The notes beneath the pieces were generated by a model that worked only from the letters and a program-made list of their open reading frames with translations, ran no database searches and had not been told where the DNA came from. DNA of 48,659 nt from Chara braunii (taxonomy: Eukaryota; Streptophyta; Charophyceae; Charales; Characeae): positions 4,847,639 through 4,896,297 of the forward strand of contig BFEA01000028.1 of NCBI GenBank assembly GCA_003427395.1, given 5' to 3'. Below, piece after piece: positions 30,816 to 41,464 of this stretch. The position numbers and the translations under genes were made by a program. Within the stretch, counting starts at the first letter, position 1; every line of letters starts with the position of its first letter.

Positions 30816-31279
30816 CTCCTATCTTCCTATTTATAATGGAAGCTATAGACTGCTTCCTGTGGAAGGACCCCTCTATTCAAAGGCTATTAGCAGAACCGGA
30901 CCACTACAACCACAACAGCTCAACCCCAACTGCCATACTGTTTGCCAACGACATGATTGTATTAATCAGAGCGTCCAACTCATCATTCGAAGCTCTTACA
31001 CGCGCGATGCAAGCCTTTCAAATAGCGTCACAAATGCGCATTAGCTGTCCCAAAACAACAGGATGGTGGTTAACCAACACATACGAAAATATACCAACAC
31101 CGTTGTCCACTCCAGAAGGAATGCAATGGATAAGCCCAGGACAACCCCTATGCTTTTTAGGTATCACAGTCACGGAAGCAGGCCCCTCCCATTCAATGGC
31201 ACCAGAAATACTGGCCAAAATGCTTAACAAAATGGGAAACTGGTCAGCGGTGCACATTCCCTGTACGGAAGGGCATTAA
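30816..31279 (+). pseudogene. LINE (L) piece 2a: reverse transcriptase palm/thumb
   Basis: Continues piece 1 in frame: after removal of C1 the codons run PLA then APIFLFIMEAIDC, the usual LINE block after the RQG-PL motif. The catalytic box is FAND (30941-30952) where an active RT has FADD, so one catalytic Asp is replaced by Asn. It continues with GITVTEAG and ends at TAA 31277-31279. The next frame starts a few bases later, pointing to a frameshift. Upstream ATG at 30794 belongs to C1, not to the LINE. Confidence 0.83.
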
Positions 31280-31302
31280 TCCTAAGCGCATCCATATTTT
31301 CG

Positions 31303-32871
31303 ATGTTATGGTATGCCACCTCTATATGGACTCCGGAGACACACCTTACAACAAAAATCAGACAAAGGGTGGCTGCCTCCCTGTGGACAGGAGACCCAGC
31401 GAAGCAAAACTACATCACAAAGGTAGCCTGGCGTCATATCATTAAGACGAAAGGAAAAGGAGGATTGGGAATAATAGACCCGGAAACCCAAATTAAGGCT
31501 GATCAAACAAAATGGCTACTGAATCTCATCACCAATCACAGGCTTCCATGGGTACCGCTGGCCTTAGAAAGAATTAAGAGCAGCGCAAAGTACGAAACAC
31601 CACATAACATGTCAGGACTGTTCTCAGTAATGAGTAAATTGTGGGCAGCGAACAGTAATCACCCCCTCCGACGACATGGGAAATCCGACAGCCCAGCAAG
31701 ACTACCGGCAACAATTGCTAAAACTGTGGGAGGACATCTTTCCAGCAAAGGTCTACAAGCCTCGGACAAGGCAAGAGGTGTTGAAACAACCACTATTCTG
31801 CAACCAATGGCTGACAGACGAACGGGAGAAGCCAAGAACACTAACAAGAACAGACACTCGCTGGGGAAACTGGGTGGAGCACGGAACCTGGCGAGTGAAA
31901 CACCTGTGGAACGATACCAAAAGGCGGCGGAAAACAGCAAGGGAGCTAAGAGGCGAATTGAAAGGCAGCCACAAACTATTGGAAAACCTCAATGATGTCC
32001 TGATCTCAGTACCAGAGGAATGGGTTATCCTTTTGCGGCAAGACCCGGGGTGGACAAGGGGAGATTGGGCAACATGGGCAGACGAGGCATGACCAACGAC
32101 GACATTCCAAGTATGGGGACGAGCTGGACCAGAAAAAAAATGGCTAAACACGGACATGTAGGACATCGTAGAGCCAGGGGCAACAACAAGCCTGCTGCTC
32201 ACAAACTCCAGTACGCCGGTCTCAACTCAAAAGGCAAGGGTTAGGAAAGTCAGAGTGGTTGAAACTGATGAGTTCATCATCTACTGCCCAACAGTTACCA
32301 TCGACAATTTGGAAGTGGATCCAGTGGAATGGGCATGGAACCAGTGGGGCGCATCGCGAAGAAGCAGATGGGCACCACCCCAGTGCAAATACAAGCATTC
32401 CCATGGGCAGGCCTGGGGGCGACACGACTGGGCAAAATCAGGAGGATGCAGTGGCTATGTACATATTTAGCACTGCCAGTAAACGTCTGGCTCAACAAAA
32501 GGAGGAGGCTCAAGGAAAAATGTCTGGAAAAGGAGCTTTGGCTCATCTGCAAAGAAGGCCTCAGGGAAACAGTAAGTCATTGCCTGCTGAATTACACAAA
32601 CGCAGAACAGGTATGGCAAGAAGTCAAGGTATTGTGCGAAAGAGTGAGCAAGAACCCGTTTCCTACCAACAACATTTTGGTGTTTTTGGGAATACAGATG
32701 CCGCACACATGGACAAAGTTCAAATATAACTGCTACCAGAAGCTTCACCAATATGGGATGTGGGTGATTTGGAAAGTAGACGAGATCACAGCACAATGGT
32801 GGGCAACACACAAAAAAAAGGAAGCCGCCCCGGACAAGGCCCAACAGATCAGGGAGGCCTATAACAACAAT
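31303..32871 (+). pseudogene. LINE (L) piece 2b: C-terminal domain with zf-RVT
   Basis: Frame 31303-31995 shows YITKVAWRHIIKTKGKGGLG followed by IIDPETQIKADQTKWLLNL, typical of the region after RT in plant L1-type LINEs. Frames 31676-32092 and 32020-32244 continue it after shifts (TRWGNWVEHGTW, VPEEWVILLRQDPGW). Frame 32329-32871 has LWLICKEGLRETVSHCLLNY and AEQVW, a zf-RVT signature. It is cut by B1 after AAT at 32871 and resumes at 41465 in the same frame. It would have contributed RNA binding during target-primed reverse transcription (family knowledge). Confidence 0.8.
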
Positions 32872-34011
32872 TAAAAGGGCCTTTACCCGATTCAGCCCCT
32901 GTTCGACGAAAGCAGCATATTGGGGTCCCTCGCCCAGAGCCCAATTCGTAAAAGCAGATTAAAAGACATGTTCTCTGGGTCAAAGGTCACATCCTGGCTA
33001 CAGTAAAGACAATGTCAAAGGTCATGGTTGAGCCCTGGACGAACAGTCATCATGTTTGGATTTAGGGGTCACATCTGTTCGCCAGAGGCAATGCAATTCA
33101 TGTCTATTCAGACAAGGGATGTGTCTGTACGTACAGTCAATGTGTCTGTTCGTGCAAAAAGAGTGTCTGTTCGTGCAGAGAGAGTGTTTGTTCGTGCATT
33201 AGGTGTGTCTGTCCAGCAGAAGTCAAAGAGTTACGTTCCAGTCCAGATTCGTCTGAAATCAAGGCCTGAAGGCCGCAGCAGCAGCAACCCCTGAAGGAAA
33301 GGGATCTGGGACACATACACAGAGGCTGGGACTGGGAAAGGACCAGGACAGGCAGAATTCAGACCTCGCCAGGGGAGGCCAGCACTATAAGAAATGAGGC
33401 AGCCTCCCCCCCACACAGATTCCCATAGGCATTGATGCGTGGAAGTGCTGAGGCACTTGTGCGCTATAGTGCTGGGAGAGGCGCTGGCTGAAGAGGAGCT
33501 GCGCCAGGAAGAAGGGAGGCTGGGCGCTGGCTGCAGGGAAGCCATAGCTGCGCCAGCCTATGTTAGTAGTAGGAGGGATAGTTAGTAGTGGGATATCAGT
33601 GAGTTACATTCAGAGTAGATCTTCGTAAGTGAGAGTGTACATGCATAGAGAGAGAGAGAGAACCAAGACAGAGTTATCGAGAGAGAAGAGATCAAGAGAG
33701 AGAAGACAGGGAGTGAGTCTGGATATGGTGGACACTTACCTGTTGGCGCCACACTTGTGACCTGAAGGAGAACGCTGGCTGAGCCAGGTTCCACGCTGTT
33801 GTATGACGAGGGAGACTTACCTCTTGTTGGCGCTGAACTCTGGAACTCATGATACTCTTTGTATTAAGTGACATTGATAATATAAGCTGCGCTACTTGGT
33901 TCTTATCTCATCTCAATCTGGTTTTGTGTGAGACCACTTTGTACGTGTGATGACATGTATGCATGCGGTTTGATGCACTCGAGCAAGCTGTGAACAGTCA
34001 GGTTCCTTGCA
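32872..34011 (+). repeat. B1 5' LTR
   Basis: TAAAAGGGCCTTT ... GGTTCCTTGCA, 1140 bp. A 21-bp tandem repeat (GTGTCTGTTCGTGCA units) lies at 33119-33215, and a CTATAAGAAA candidate TATA box at 33385-33394. About 463 bp (33251-33713) including that box are absent from the 3' LTR but have relatives in B2, so the 3' copy lost them. CTTACCTG is at 33735-33742. Confidence 0.92.
33385..33394 (+). promoter_or_regulatory. Candidate TATA box of B1 LTR
   Basis: CTATAAGAAA in the middle of the LTR, the expected U3/R area. There is no experimental or comparative start-site evidence, and B2 does not preserve it clearly. Confidence 0.3.
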
Positions 34012-34015
34012 ATTC

Positions 34016-34027
34016 TGGTATCGGAGC
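34016..34027 (+). other. B1 primer-binding site (initiator Met tRNA)
   Basis: TGGTATCGGAGC, one base from TGGTATCAGAGC, four bases after the LTR end. Confidence 0.88.
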
Positions 34028-34771
34028 AGATACTTGTTGTACTCACTGCGCTGGCATGAGTAAGGCCGGCGAGAAGAAGGAGAGCACGCTGGCTTGTTGA
34101 TGATGCTGGCGATGGTGGAAGAAGAGGTGGATAGGGTAATGGGAGAGGAGTAGGCCGAAGAGGAAGGGGCAGAAGTGATACTTACCTGAGGTGTGGAGTG
34201 CGGAGCGACGAGGAGTCTTCATCTACGATCGCTGCAAAAGAGAGAAGCACCCTTTACCCCTTACCTGGCTGCATGTGTGTGTGCATCTCTACTCCTCCTT
34301 CTCTCTGGGGTCGTTGCTGCTGCTGTCAAATCAAGTCACAGGGTCTGTGGTCTGGATGATCGAGGACAAAGGGTCTGGTCACGTCAGAGTGAAGAGTGGT
34401 CAGAGTCCTTCTATCTTCTACCCTCTAGTCCAGAGTCTGCGCTGTAGTTCAGGGAAGAGTACGCTGGGAGATGGTGGCAGTTTGCCCGTATGCAAGTACG
34501 GTATAAGGCATAACTAATCTGGGCAGAGACAAGTTGGGAACGAAGTAGTGTCCAGGCATCTGATCGAGTATCACTCCAGTTCTCCCTACGCAGAAGGACA
34601 AACAGACAGGGTTAGAAAAGAAGATAAAAGAAAGAAGAAAGAACAACATTCATCACCAGACAAGATCAAGTGTGCTATCTATTTAGTTAGCCCAATATCT
34701 GAAGTTGACAACAGATAGCAAGGAAAAAAAAAAAAAAGTCTTATTATATATCTGAATTTTGAAATTCGTTA
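34028..34771 (+). other. B1 untranslated leader
   Basis: No recognisable protein. GCCGGCG (34065-34071) can pair with CGCTGGC (34087-34093). AGGCCGGCGAGAA at 34063-34075 is repeated exactly at 40720-40732, directly before the 3' LTR. CTTACCTG lies at 34181-34188. Two short poly(A) runs are at about 34724 and 34799. Confidence 0.6.
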
Positions 34772-35427
34772 TTGAAGCAGCGACATCCAGAGTCTGGAAA
34801 AAAAAAAAAAAACAGACAAGGGAAAGTTGTTTTATTCCATCCACTTAGAGTAATTGAGGATCAGTTGGGAGGCCTACCTGGTGGGACCGGCGGAGGTTTC
34901 CCTGTGCTAAGTGCCACCATGGTGGACGACTTCCCGATGCAGGGCTTGATTTCCCTTTCTGTTCTGATGGGTCCTTTGTTCAAAGTTCTTTTCCCCCTGG
35001 GCTTCGGGAGAGTATGCACCTCCCGTATGATGATGAGATTAGGAGGTATAAAGCCAGGGTTCACATCTGCAGAGCAGGCTGAAGTGGATCGCCGTCAGGC
35101 AGAAAAGAAAAAAGGAAGAGAAGAAAGGCAGAAGAGATAAAGAAGAAAATGCAAATGGAAGAAGAAAGAGTGAGGAAAGAAGTGAAAGAAAAGTTAGAGA
35201 AAGAATTGAAAGAGGAACTGCAGACCATTGAAGAAGAAGATGAACCTGCCGATGACAGGCTCATCAGACGGCGGACAGAAAGAGGTGAAACAAGTCAGAC
35301 AGGTGGGGAAGTGTTTGTCAAACCGCTGGACTGGTATGACCAGTATGCGTATAGCAGCGATAGCCTAGAAGAAACAGAAGAAGAAAGGGACATCTTCGTT
35401 GCGAGGTTAACTACCGTTACAGACTAG
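34772..35427 (+). pseudogene. B1 charged N-terminal gag-like frames
   Basis: Two consecutive frames (34772-35140 and 35149-35427). The second is a Glu/Lys coiled coil (VRKEVKEKLEKELKEELQ) followed by an acidic tail (DSLEETEEERD). The next segment (35428-35597) is also charged but in mixed frames. It corresponds in position and composition to the C1 frame at 18700-19635, so it is probably the N-terminal part of gag. No specific function can be assigned. Confidence 0.55.
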
Positions 35428-35597
35428 AAAGAAAGGGACCTCATGCTTGAAGAAAAACGCGCGGAGCTGCACACTAAGCAGCAAAGCGACAAGAACTTGA
35501 CGAAAGGAAAAGATTACACGCAGAGGGGGCAAGGCTGCAACACGAACTGCAACCACAGAAAGACAAGCAGGCGGCAACCAAAGAAAAACTTGCTCTC

Positions 35598-37042
35598 TTG
35601 ACTGAAATGGTCCTTCATACCAAGCAAGAGGTAGCCGCAATGAGCCGGACCCTGCAGAAAGTTGGAGGCCGCCAATACGAATTTGAAGGGGTCTGGAATA
35701 CCTTTCTGCAAAAGTCCGCCAAAGACGTGGATCTGCACATTCAGTCTTACATTCGAAAGTTAGATAACCACATCACACAAACCTTCACTCCAGCTGTAAT
35801 TGAGAAGATAATTCAGGGCAGCGGCGCAGGAGGAGGAGGAGGTGGTGATGGAGACGGAGCTGGAGGCGATGGAGACAGAAAAGGAAAGGGGGTGCTGCGA
35901 GACGATAAAGATACTGATGTTAGGAAAATAAAGGTTAAAGTGTCGTGGACATACACTGGCAAAAGGGAGGAGAGTGTTCTACATTGGATCGCGGCCGTCG
36001 AATCGTATGTATACGGTCAACGCATACCCTATTGGGATAGAGTTCTGATGGCCACTTCGTGTATGGCCGGCAATGAGATGAGTTTCGCCATCTCATTGCA
36101 AAAAGAAGCTAACTGCGATACTATGATTACATATTCCCAGCAAACAAGAATTGAAGATTTCTTTAAAGCTGTCAGAGAACGGTTTGAAGATAAAAATCTA
36201 GCTCGCAGAACAGAAATGTTAATTCTAAACATCGCAGACCGAAAATGGAAGAGTGCATCTGCACTCAAAGCAACAATGGACGAACTCTTACAATGCGCAG
36301 AACATGGATTAACTCCTACCCAAATACTCAACAACTTCGCAAGAGCACTTCCTGATCCTCTCCGTACTCAGCTTTATCCCCGCACAAAAGAAGAGGGGAT
36401 GACATACGAGAAGTTCAGCAAGATCGCTATAGATTATGCTGGCTTCTTAGCCAAAGCTAATTACTGCCATTATTGGAAAGATAAGCGGGAAAGAAGTGGT
36501 AGAACCGCACAATCTCAGGAAATATACCTGGGAAAGACAACCTCCTTCTGACCTTTGAAGAAGGAGGTGTCGAAACTCTTTCCTATGACCAGATAGACTA
36601 TGGTCTTGAGGAAGGACCCAGCGGTCCGGTAGCTCAGGAGGGGAGCTACGTGGCCGTTGCAGCCCGCGGGGGAGGGCGACAAGGAAGAGGACGTGGCCGA
36701 GGAAGAGGAGGCCATAGACGCGGTGGAAGAGGACCCGGTACCCAGACGGGTGGTGGCGAAGGAAGCTACTACGTGGGTGGAAGGGGCAATGGTCCCTCGC
36801 AAAGTGGCCGAGGTTCATATTCTACCTGGGGAAGAGGAAGAGGCGCGTGGTATGGTACATGGGACAAACCATATCCACCCCATCCAGGTTTGCCCGAAGG
36901 GGAACCTTGGAAGCAATTGGGAATCACAGAAAAGGTTTGGCAGGAAAGAAAAGCCGCTGATCAGTGCCTCAAATATGGTGACCCCAACCACATTGTTCCC
37001 TATTGCCCTGACTACAAAATACTAAAAGGGAACAGCCAGTAG
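35598..37042 (+). pseudogene. gag: B1 gag
   Basis: Frame 35598-36551 carries a Gly/Asp-rich linker and the capsid-type domain: KVSWTYTGKREESVLHWIAAV, SLQKEANCDTMI, FFKAVRERFEDKNLARR, FARALPDPLRTQLYP. TGA at 36549 and a shift follow. Frame 36650-37042 is Gly/Arg-rich (RQGRGRGRGRGGHRRGG, nucleic-acid-binding) and ends in a knuckle CLKYGDPNHIVPYC, where the second Cys of CCHC is Tyr. The TAG at 37040-37042 sits in the junction hairpin. Capsid and nucleocapsid roles follow from the family; the knuckle change and frameshift make it non-functional. Confidence 0.82.
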
Positions 37043-37061
37043 GGGTCTCAGTTGCCTCTAC
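37024..37061 (+). promoter_or_regulatory. B1 candidate -1 frameshift signal
   Basis: A AAA GGG at 37024-37030 in gag phase is a non-canonical slippery site. After eight bases a stem GTAGGGG (37039-37045) / CCTCTAC (37055-37061) has a 9-nt loop, with the gag stop TAG at 37040-37042 in the 5' arm. Loop length and stop position equal those of A1/A2, with different stem bases. Pol is in the -1 frame, open from 37012. Confidence 0.6.
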
Positions 37062-37700
37062 AGGAACTTCGGATGTAAAAAGAAAGACATCCTCCCATCC
37101 GAAGGTTCCGTTGGCAAAAACTGAAGAGGAAGACGATCCCCACCTAGTTAACTGTCCAGAGGTAGTAAGTGTGTGTACCTCTCTAGGTGGATCCCTCGCT
37201 GGCATGGGTGATGAGTTGGTCGCTCGTCGCCAAGCCTGGACTGACATGAAAAAACGAAGAGGACAGTTAATAATTGCAGAGCTTGAAGTAAATAAAGTAA
37301 GAGTTGGTGGAATGGTTGACACAGGGTCAACACGTAGCTACATCAGTAAGAAAGGTTTGCAAAAGCTGCGTCTCGGGCTTAAGGTAAAGCAATTAGATGA
37401 GCCCGTAGTAAGGAAGTTAGCTAATAGTACAGTAACTGTAATGGATAAGTATGTTGAAGGGGTCCAAATATACTTCCGGCTCGAAGCAGAGGGGAAGGTG
37501 GAACGAGTTCTCCACTCTCTGACTCTCTTGGTGGAAGATAATCTTCCTTGTGACATTCTCCTAGGTATGGATTGGGGGGAAGCTGCAGATGCGGATGTGA
37601 AGTTAAGGGACCATGAGTGTTGGTTCCCTAGTCCGCAAGGTGGAAAGAAGAAAATCCGCCTTTTCCATGAATCAGGTAAGGAAAGCAGCTTAGCTCATTG
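37034..37700 (+). pseudogene. pol: B1 aspartic protease region of pol
   Basis: In the -1 frame: QPVGVSVASTGTSD linker, then QLIIAELEVNKVRVGGMVDTGST with an intact Asp-Thr-Gly (37318-37326), VEGVQIYFRLEAEGKVER and NLPCDILLGMDWG. It is fused in one open frame with RT (37111-38763). This is the only protease in the window with a canonical active site, but the rest of the element is inactive. Confidence 0.85.
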
Positions 37701-37839
37701 TTGTATGAGTGCCCCCGCGTTCGCCCGCCATGTGAAAAAGTATAATCTATATGATCAAGTATTTGTTGCATATGTGCGCCCAGTAAAAGAGGGAGAGGTC
37801 AAAGAAGAAGCAAACCCCCCCGAAATTGAAAGGATTTTG

Positions 37840-39190
37840 AAGGAGTTCGCAGATGTGGCAGAGGCCCCAAGCGGTGTGGTAGAACGACCAATCAAACATC
37901 GCATCGAAATCATACCAGGAAGCTCGATTCCTAAGGAGCCTATATATCGGATGTCACCTAAAGAGTTAGATGAACTGCGAGCCCAACTTGACGAGCTGCT
38001 GGAAAAGGGGTGGATCAGACCTAGCTCCTCGCCTTATGGTGCGCTTGTGCTATTCGTACCAAAGAAAGATGGCGGGCTACGCATGTGTATAGTTTATAGA
38101 AGACTGAATGATATAACAGTCAAAAATGCTGAGCCATTACCAAGGATAGATGATTTGTTGGATCGAGTGGAGGGTAGCAGGTACTTCACTAAGATTAATC
38201 TGAAGTCTGGCTATCATCAAATTGAAGTGGAGCCAGAAGACCAATACAAGACTGCCTTTCGAACAAGGTACAGGCACTATGAGTTCGTGGTGTTGCCCTT
38301 TGGTCTTACGAATGCACCTGCAACCTTCCAAAGAACAATGAATGAGCTTTTTCGCGAATGGCTTGATAAATTTGTGGTTATATATCTCTATGATATTATG
38401 ATTTTTAGTAAGGATTTAAAAGAACATTGCGAGCACCTTCGACTTGTGCTAAATAAGTTGCATGAAGCAAAATTGAAGTTAAACCCGAAGAAGTGTGATT
38501 GGGCTAAGCGTCAGGTTTTGTATTTGGGGCATGTGCTTGATGGTGATGGTATCAAACCGGAGGATTTGAAAATTGCAGCAATTCGGGATTGGCCTAACCC
38601 CCGCACTTTGACTGAGTTGCGGTCATTCCTTGGGCTGGCCAACTATTATCGGAAGTTCGTCAAACACTTCACGATAATCGTTGCGCCCCTTCGCAGATTG
38701 CTTAAGAAAGAAACTATCTGGAAGTGGGATTCAGACTGTACAACTTCGTTCAAACGCCTATAGAAATGTTTGATTGACTACCCGGTTTTGAAGGTTGCTG
38801 ATCCTTCTTTGCCCTTTGTTGTCACAACCGACGCCAGTCAGTACAGGATAGGTGTTGTACTACTGCAAGATGATGGGAATGGATACAGACCTGTAGAGTT
38901 TATGTCCCGACGACTGCCTAATGAGAAGGTCGCCGCTTCCACGTATGAGAGAAAGTTGTATGCTCTTCGAGAAGCTCTAGATCACTGGCGATACTATCTC
39001 TTAGGACGCCACTTTAAAGTGTACTCAGATCATGAGACACTTCGCTGGCTTAAAACGTAGGCCCGTGACACCTAAATTGACCAGGTGGGCCGCAGAGATT
39101 GATCAATATGACTTTGAATTAAAGCCAGTCAAGGGTAAGTACAACGTTGTTGCTAACGCGCTAAGTCGAAGATCTAACTTTTTCGGTGTC
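37840..39190 (+). pseudogene. pol: B1 reverse transcriptase and RNase H, catalytic box mutated
   Basis: [51 protein letters not shown] (the first catalytic Asp is Asn in KIN), LPFGLTNAPATFQR, then YLYD at 38383-38394 where YLDD is required, and VLYLGHVLDG. TAG at 38761-38763 interrupts the thumb. RNase H follows (38770-39060): PFVVTTDASQYRIGVVLLQ, STYERKLYALREAL and SDHETLRWL, then a stop and frameshift. The A/NALSRRS end of RNase H is in the next frame. Two altered catalytic residues make this RT dead. Confidence 0.88.
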
Positions 39191-40693
39191 GTCGTGACAT
39201 ACTTAGATATGGGCACCGACTTGCAGGATAAAATTAGAAATGCGTATTCCACAGATCCTGTCTATGGCGCTATGATTAAACGTGTGCAAGAAGCGCCACA
39301 AGAGTTTCCTAACTACCGAGTTACACAAGGACTGTTGTTTGAGCAAACAGACGTGCATGACAGGCTTTGCATTCCAAATGTGGAAGAGATCAAAAGCTTG
39401 ATCTTGGGAGAATGCCATGATACCGAAGGCCATTTCGGCTGGAAGAAGACTTATGCAGGCCTATTGCGTTCCTACACATGGCCTCGCATGAAAGCCAACT
39501 GCATTGCCTATGTACAAGGTTGTCAAGTGTGCCAAAGAAACAAAAGCACAACGCAACCTCCCCTTGGACTACTAAAGCCCTTGCCAATTCCAACAGATCC
39601 AGGAAACTCCGTACCCATTGATTTTATGGATACCAAGGTGAAGAGCGGGAATGGAAAGACGCAAGTCATGGTCATCGTTGACAGATTTAGTAATGTGCTA
39701 TATTCGTAGCATTACCAGCGGAAGCAAAGACCGAACTAGTAATCCGAGAGTTCTTTAACCATTGGGTAAAGGATTATGGGCATCCCTTAACGATTGTGAG
39801 TGACAGAGATTCACGTTTCACGAGTGAACAATGGCAACAACTTATGAATATCTATGGCTCTAAGTTAACTATGTCATCAGGTAGACACTCTGAGACAAAC
39901 GGCCAGACTAAGCAAATGAATAAGATTTTGCAGCAGACATTGTGCATGTACATCCGTCCCGACCAGATTGACTGGGATGAACATTTGCCCAAAGTTGCTA
40001 CTGCCTATAACAACTCTGTTCACCTATCTACATGCAGGACTCCGATGGAACTGCATTTGGGATGGCGACCACGTAGACCCATTGATCGCTTAAATCTGGA
40101 TAAAGTACATAAGCTTCCTCCAGGGACAAGTGAATTTGCAATACAGTATCAGCGAGATATTGAAAGGGTAAAAGAAAATACAGTAAAGGCACAACACCAA
40201 ATGGTGGAACAGACAAATAAGCATAGAAGACCATCTTAATTCGTTGTAGGTGATTTGGTGTGGGTTAAGTCCAAAGAGTTTGGTCCTGAGGAGAACTTTT
40301 CTCAGAAGTTACTACCCGCCTACAGAGGACCTTGGCAAATTCTTGATGTGATTGGAGAGGTAGATGAACCTTCTTATGTAGTTGAGATTCCTCTACATTT
40401 GCATACGTATCCGGTGTTTCACGCCTCAAAGCTTCTACCTTGCGTGACAAATGAGTTGTTTCCCAGTCACAGATCAGCGATACCTCCTAGTATGAATGGG
40501 AAATATGATGTGGATAAGATTGTTGCTGAAAGCACTTTCCTAACCGGACGAAGAGGCAGGCCCCAGCGACAATATAAAGTAAGATTCGCTTATCAGGACC
40601 CAAGTGAAGATCGAGAATTTACTTGAAACTGCACCTCACATTGTATCTGCGTATGAAAGAGCTAAAAGAGGAATAAGTATTATTGATAGATGA
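39191..40693 (+). pseudogene. pol: B1 integrase and chromodomain-like tail
   Basis: The zinc region GECHDTEGHFGWKKTYAGLL through CQVCQRNK is complete. The core has VPIDFMDTKV (first Asp), a stop near 39707, SDRDSRFTSEQW (second Asp), and NGQTKQMNK, where Lys (39910-39912) replaces the catalytic Glu. A TAA at 40237 and a short shift precede YRGPWQILDVIGEVDEPSYV (GPY/F-type module). The tail KYDVDKIVAESTF to REFT (about 40500-40624) is chromodomain-like, and its last helix continues in another frame to about 40693. Confidence 0.85.
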
Positions 40694-40719
40694 ACGTTTT
40701 CTCAGAGGACTTCGAATTT

Positions 40720-40732
40720 AGGCCGGCGAGAA
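40720..40732 (+). other. B1 site before 3' LTR, altered polypurine tract
   Basis: AGGCCGGCGAGAA ends exactly at the 3' LTR. Alignment of CTCAGAGGAC...TCGAA upstream with A1 and A2 places it where those have AAGGAGGAGGGAA. The CC interrupts the purine run, and the 13 bases are identical to the leader at 34063-34075. Confidence 0.7.
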
Positions 40733-41460
40733 TAAAAGGGCCTTTACCTGATTCAGCCCTTGTTCGACGAAAGCAGCATATTGGGGTCCCTCGCCCAGAG
40801 CCCAATTCGTAAAAGCAGATTAAAAGACATGTTCTCCGGGTCAAAGGTCACATCCTGGCTACAGTAAAGACAATGTCAAAGGTCATGGTTGATCCCTGGA
40901 CGAACAGTCATCATGTTTGGATTTAGGGGTCACATCTGTTCGCCAGAGGCAATGCAATTCATGTCTATTTAGACAAGGGATGTGTCTGTGCATACAGTCA
41001 ATGTGTCTGTTCGTGCAAAAAGAGTGTCTGTTCGTGCAAAAAGAGTGTCTGTTCGTGTAGAGAGAGTGTTTGTTCGTGCATTAGGTGTGTCTGTCCAGCA
41101 GAAGTCAAAGAGTTACGTTCCAGTCCAGATTCGAGTCAGGAAGAAAGTCTAGATTTAAATTGGGAGTCTGGATATGGTGGACACTTACCTGTTGGCGCCA
41201 CACTTGTGACCTGAAGGAGAACGCTGGTTGAGCCAGGTTCCACGTTGTTGTATGACGAGGGAGACTTACCTCTTGTTGGCGCTGAGCTCTGGAACTCATG
41301 ATACTCTTTGTATTAAGTGACATTGATAATATAAGTTGCGCTACTTGGTTCTTATCTCATCTCAATCTGGTTTTGTGTGAGACCACTTTGTACGTGTGAT
41401 GACATGTATGCATGCGGTTTGATGCACTCGAGCAAGCTGTGAACAGTCAGGTTCCTTGCA
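40733..41460 (+). repeat. B1 3' LTR, shortened
   Basis: TAAAAGGGCCTTT ... GGTTCCTTGCA, 728 bp. One extra 21-bp unit in the tandem repeat (about 40980-41100) and loss of the 463-bp block found in the 5' LTR. CTTACCTG lies at 41184-41191. Confidence 0.92.
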
Positions 41461-41464
41461 CAAT

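Larger units (their letters stand above)
32872..41460 (+). mobile_element. B1: Ty3/gypsy LTR retrotransposon, defective, inside the LINE
   Basis: Flanked by CAAT (32868-32871 and 41461-41464), which splits the last coding part of the LINE. Order: 5' LTR, primer site (34016), leader, charged N-terminal frames, gag, protease, RT, RNase H, integrase, chromodomain-like tail, modified polypurine site (40720-40732), 3' LTR. The family differs clearly from A and is closer to C in protease, RT and RNase H. The LTR starts TA in both copies, where the relative B2 has TG. Catalytic residues are lost in RT and integrase. Confidence 0.93.
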
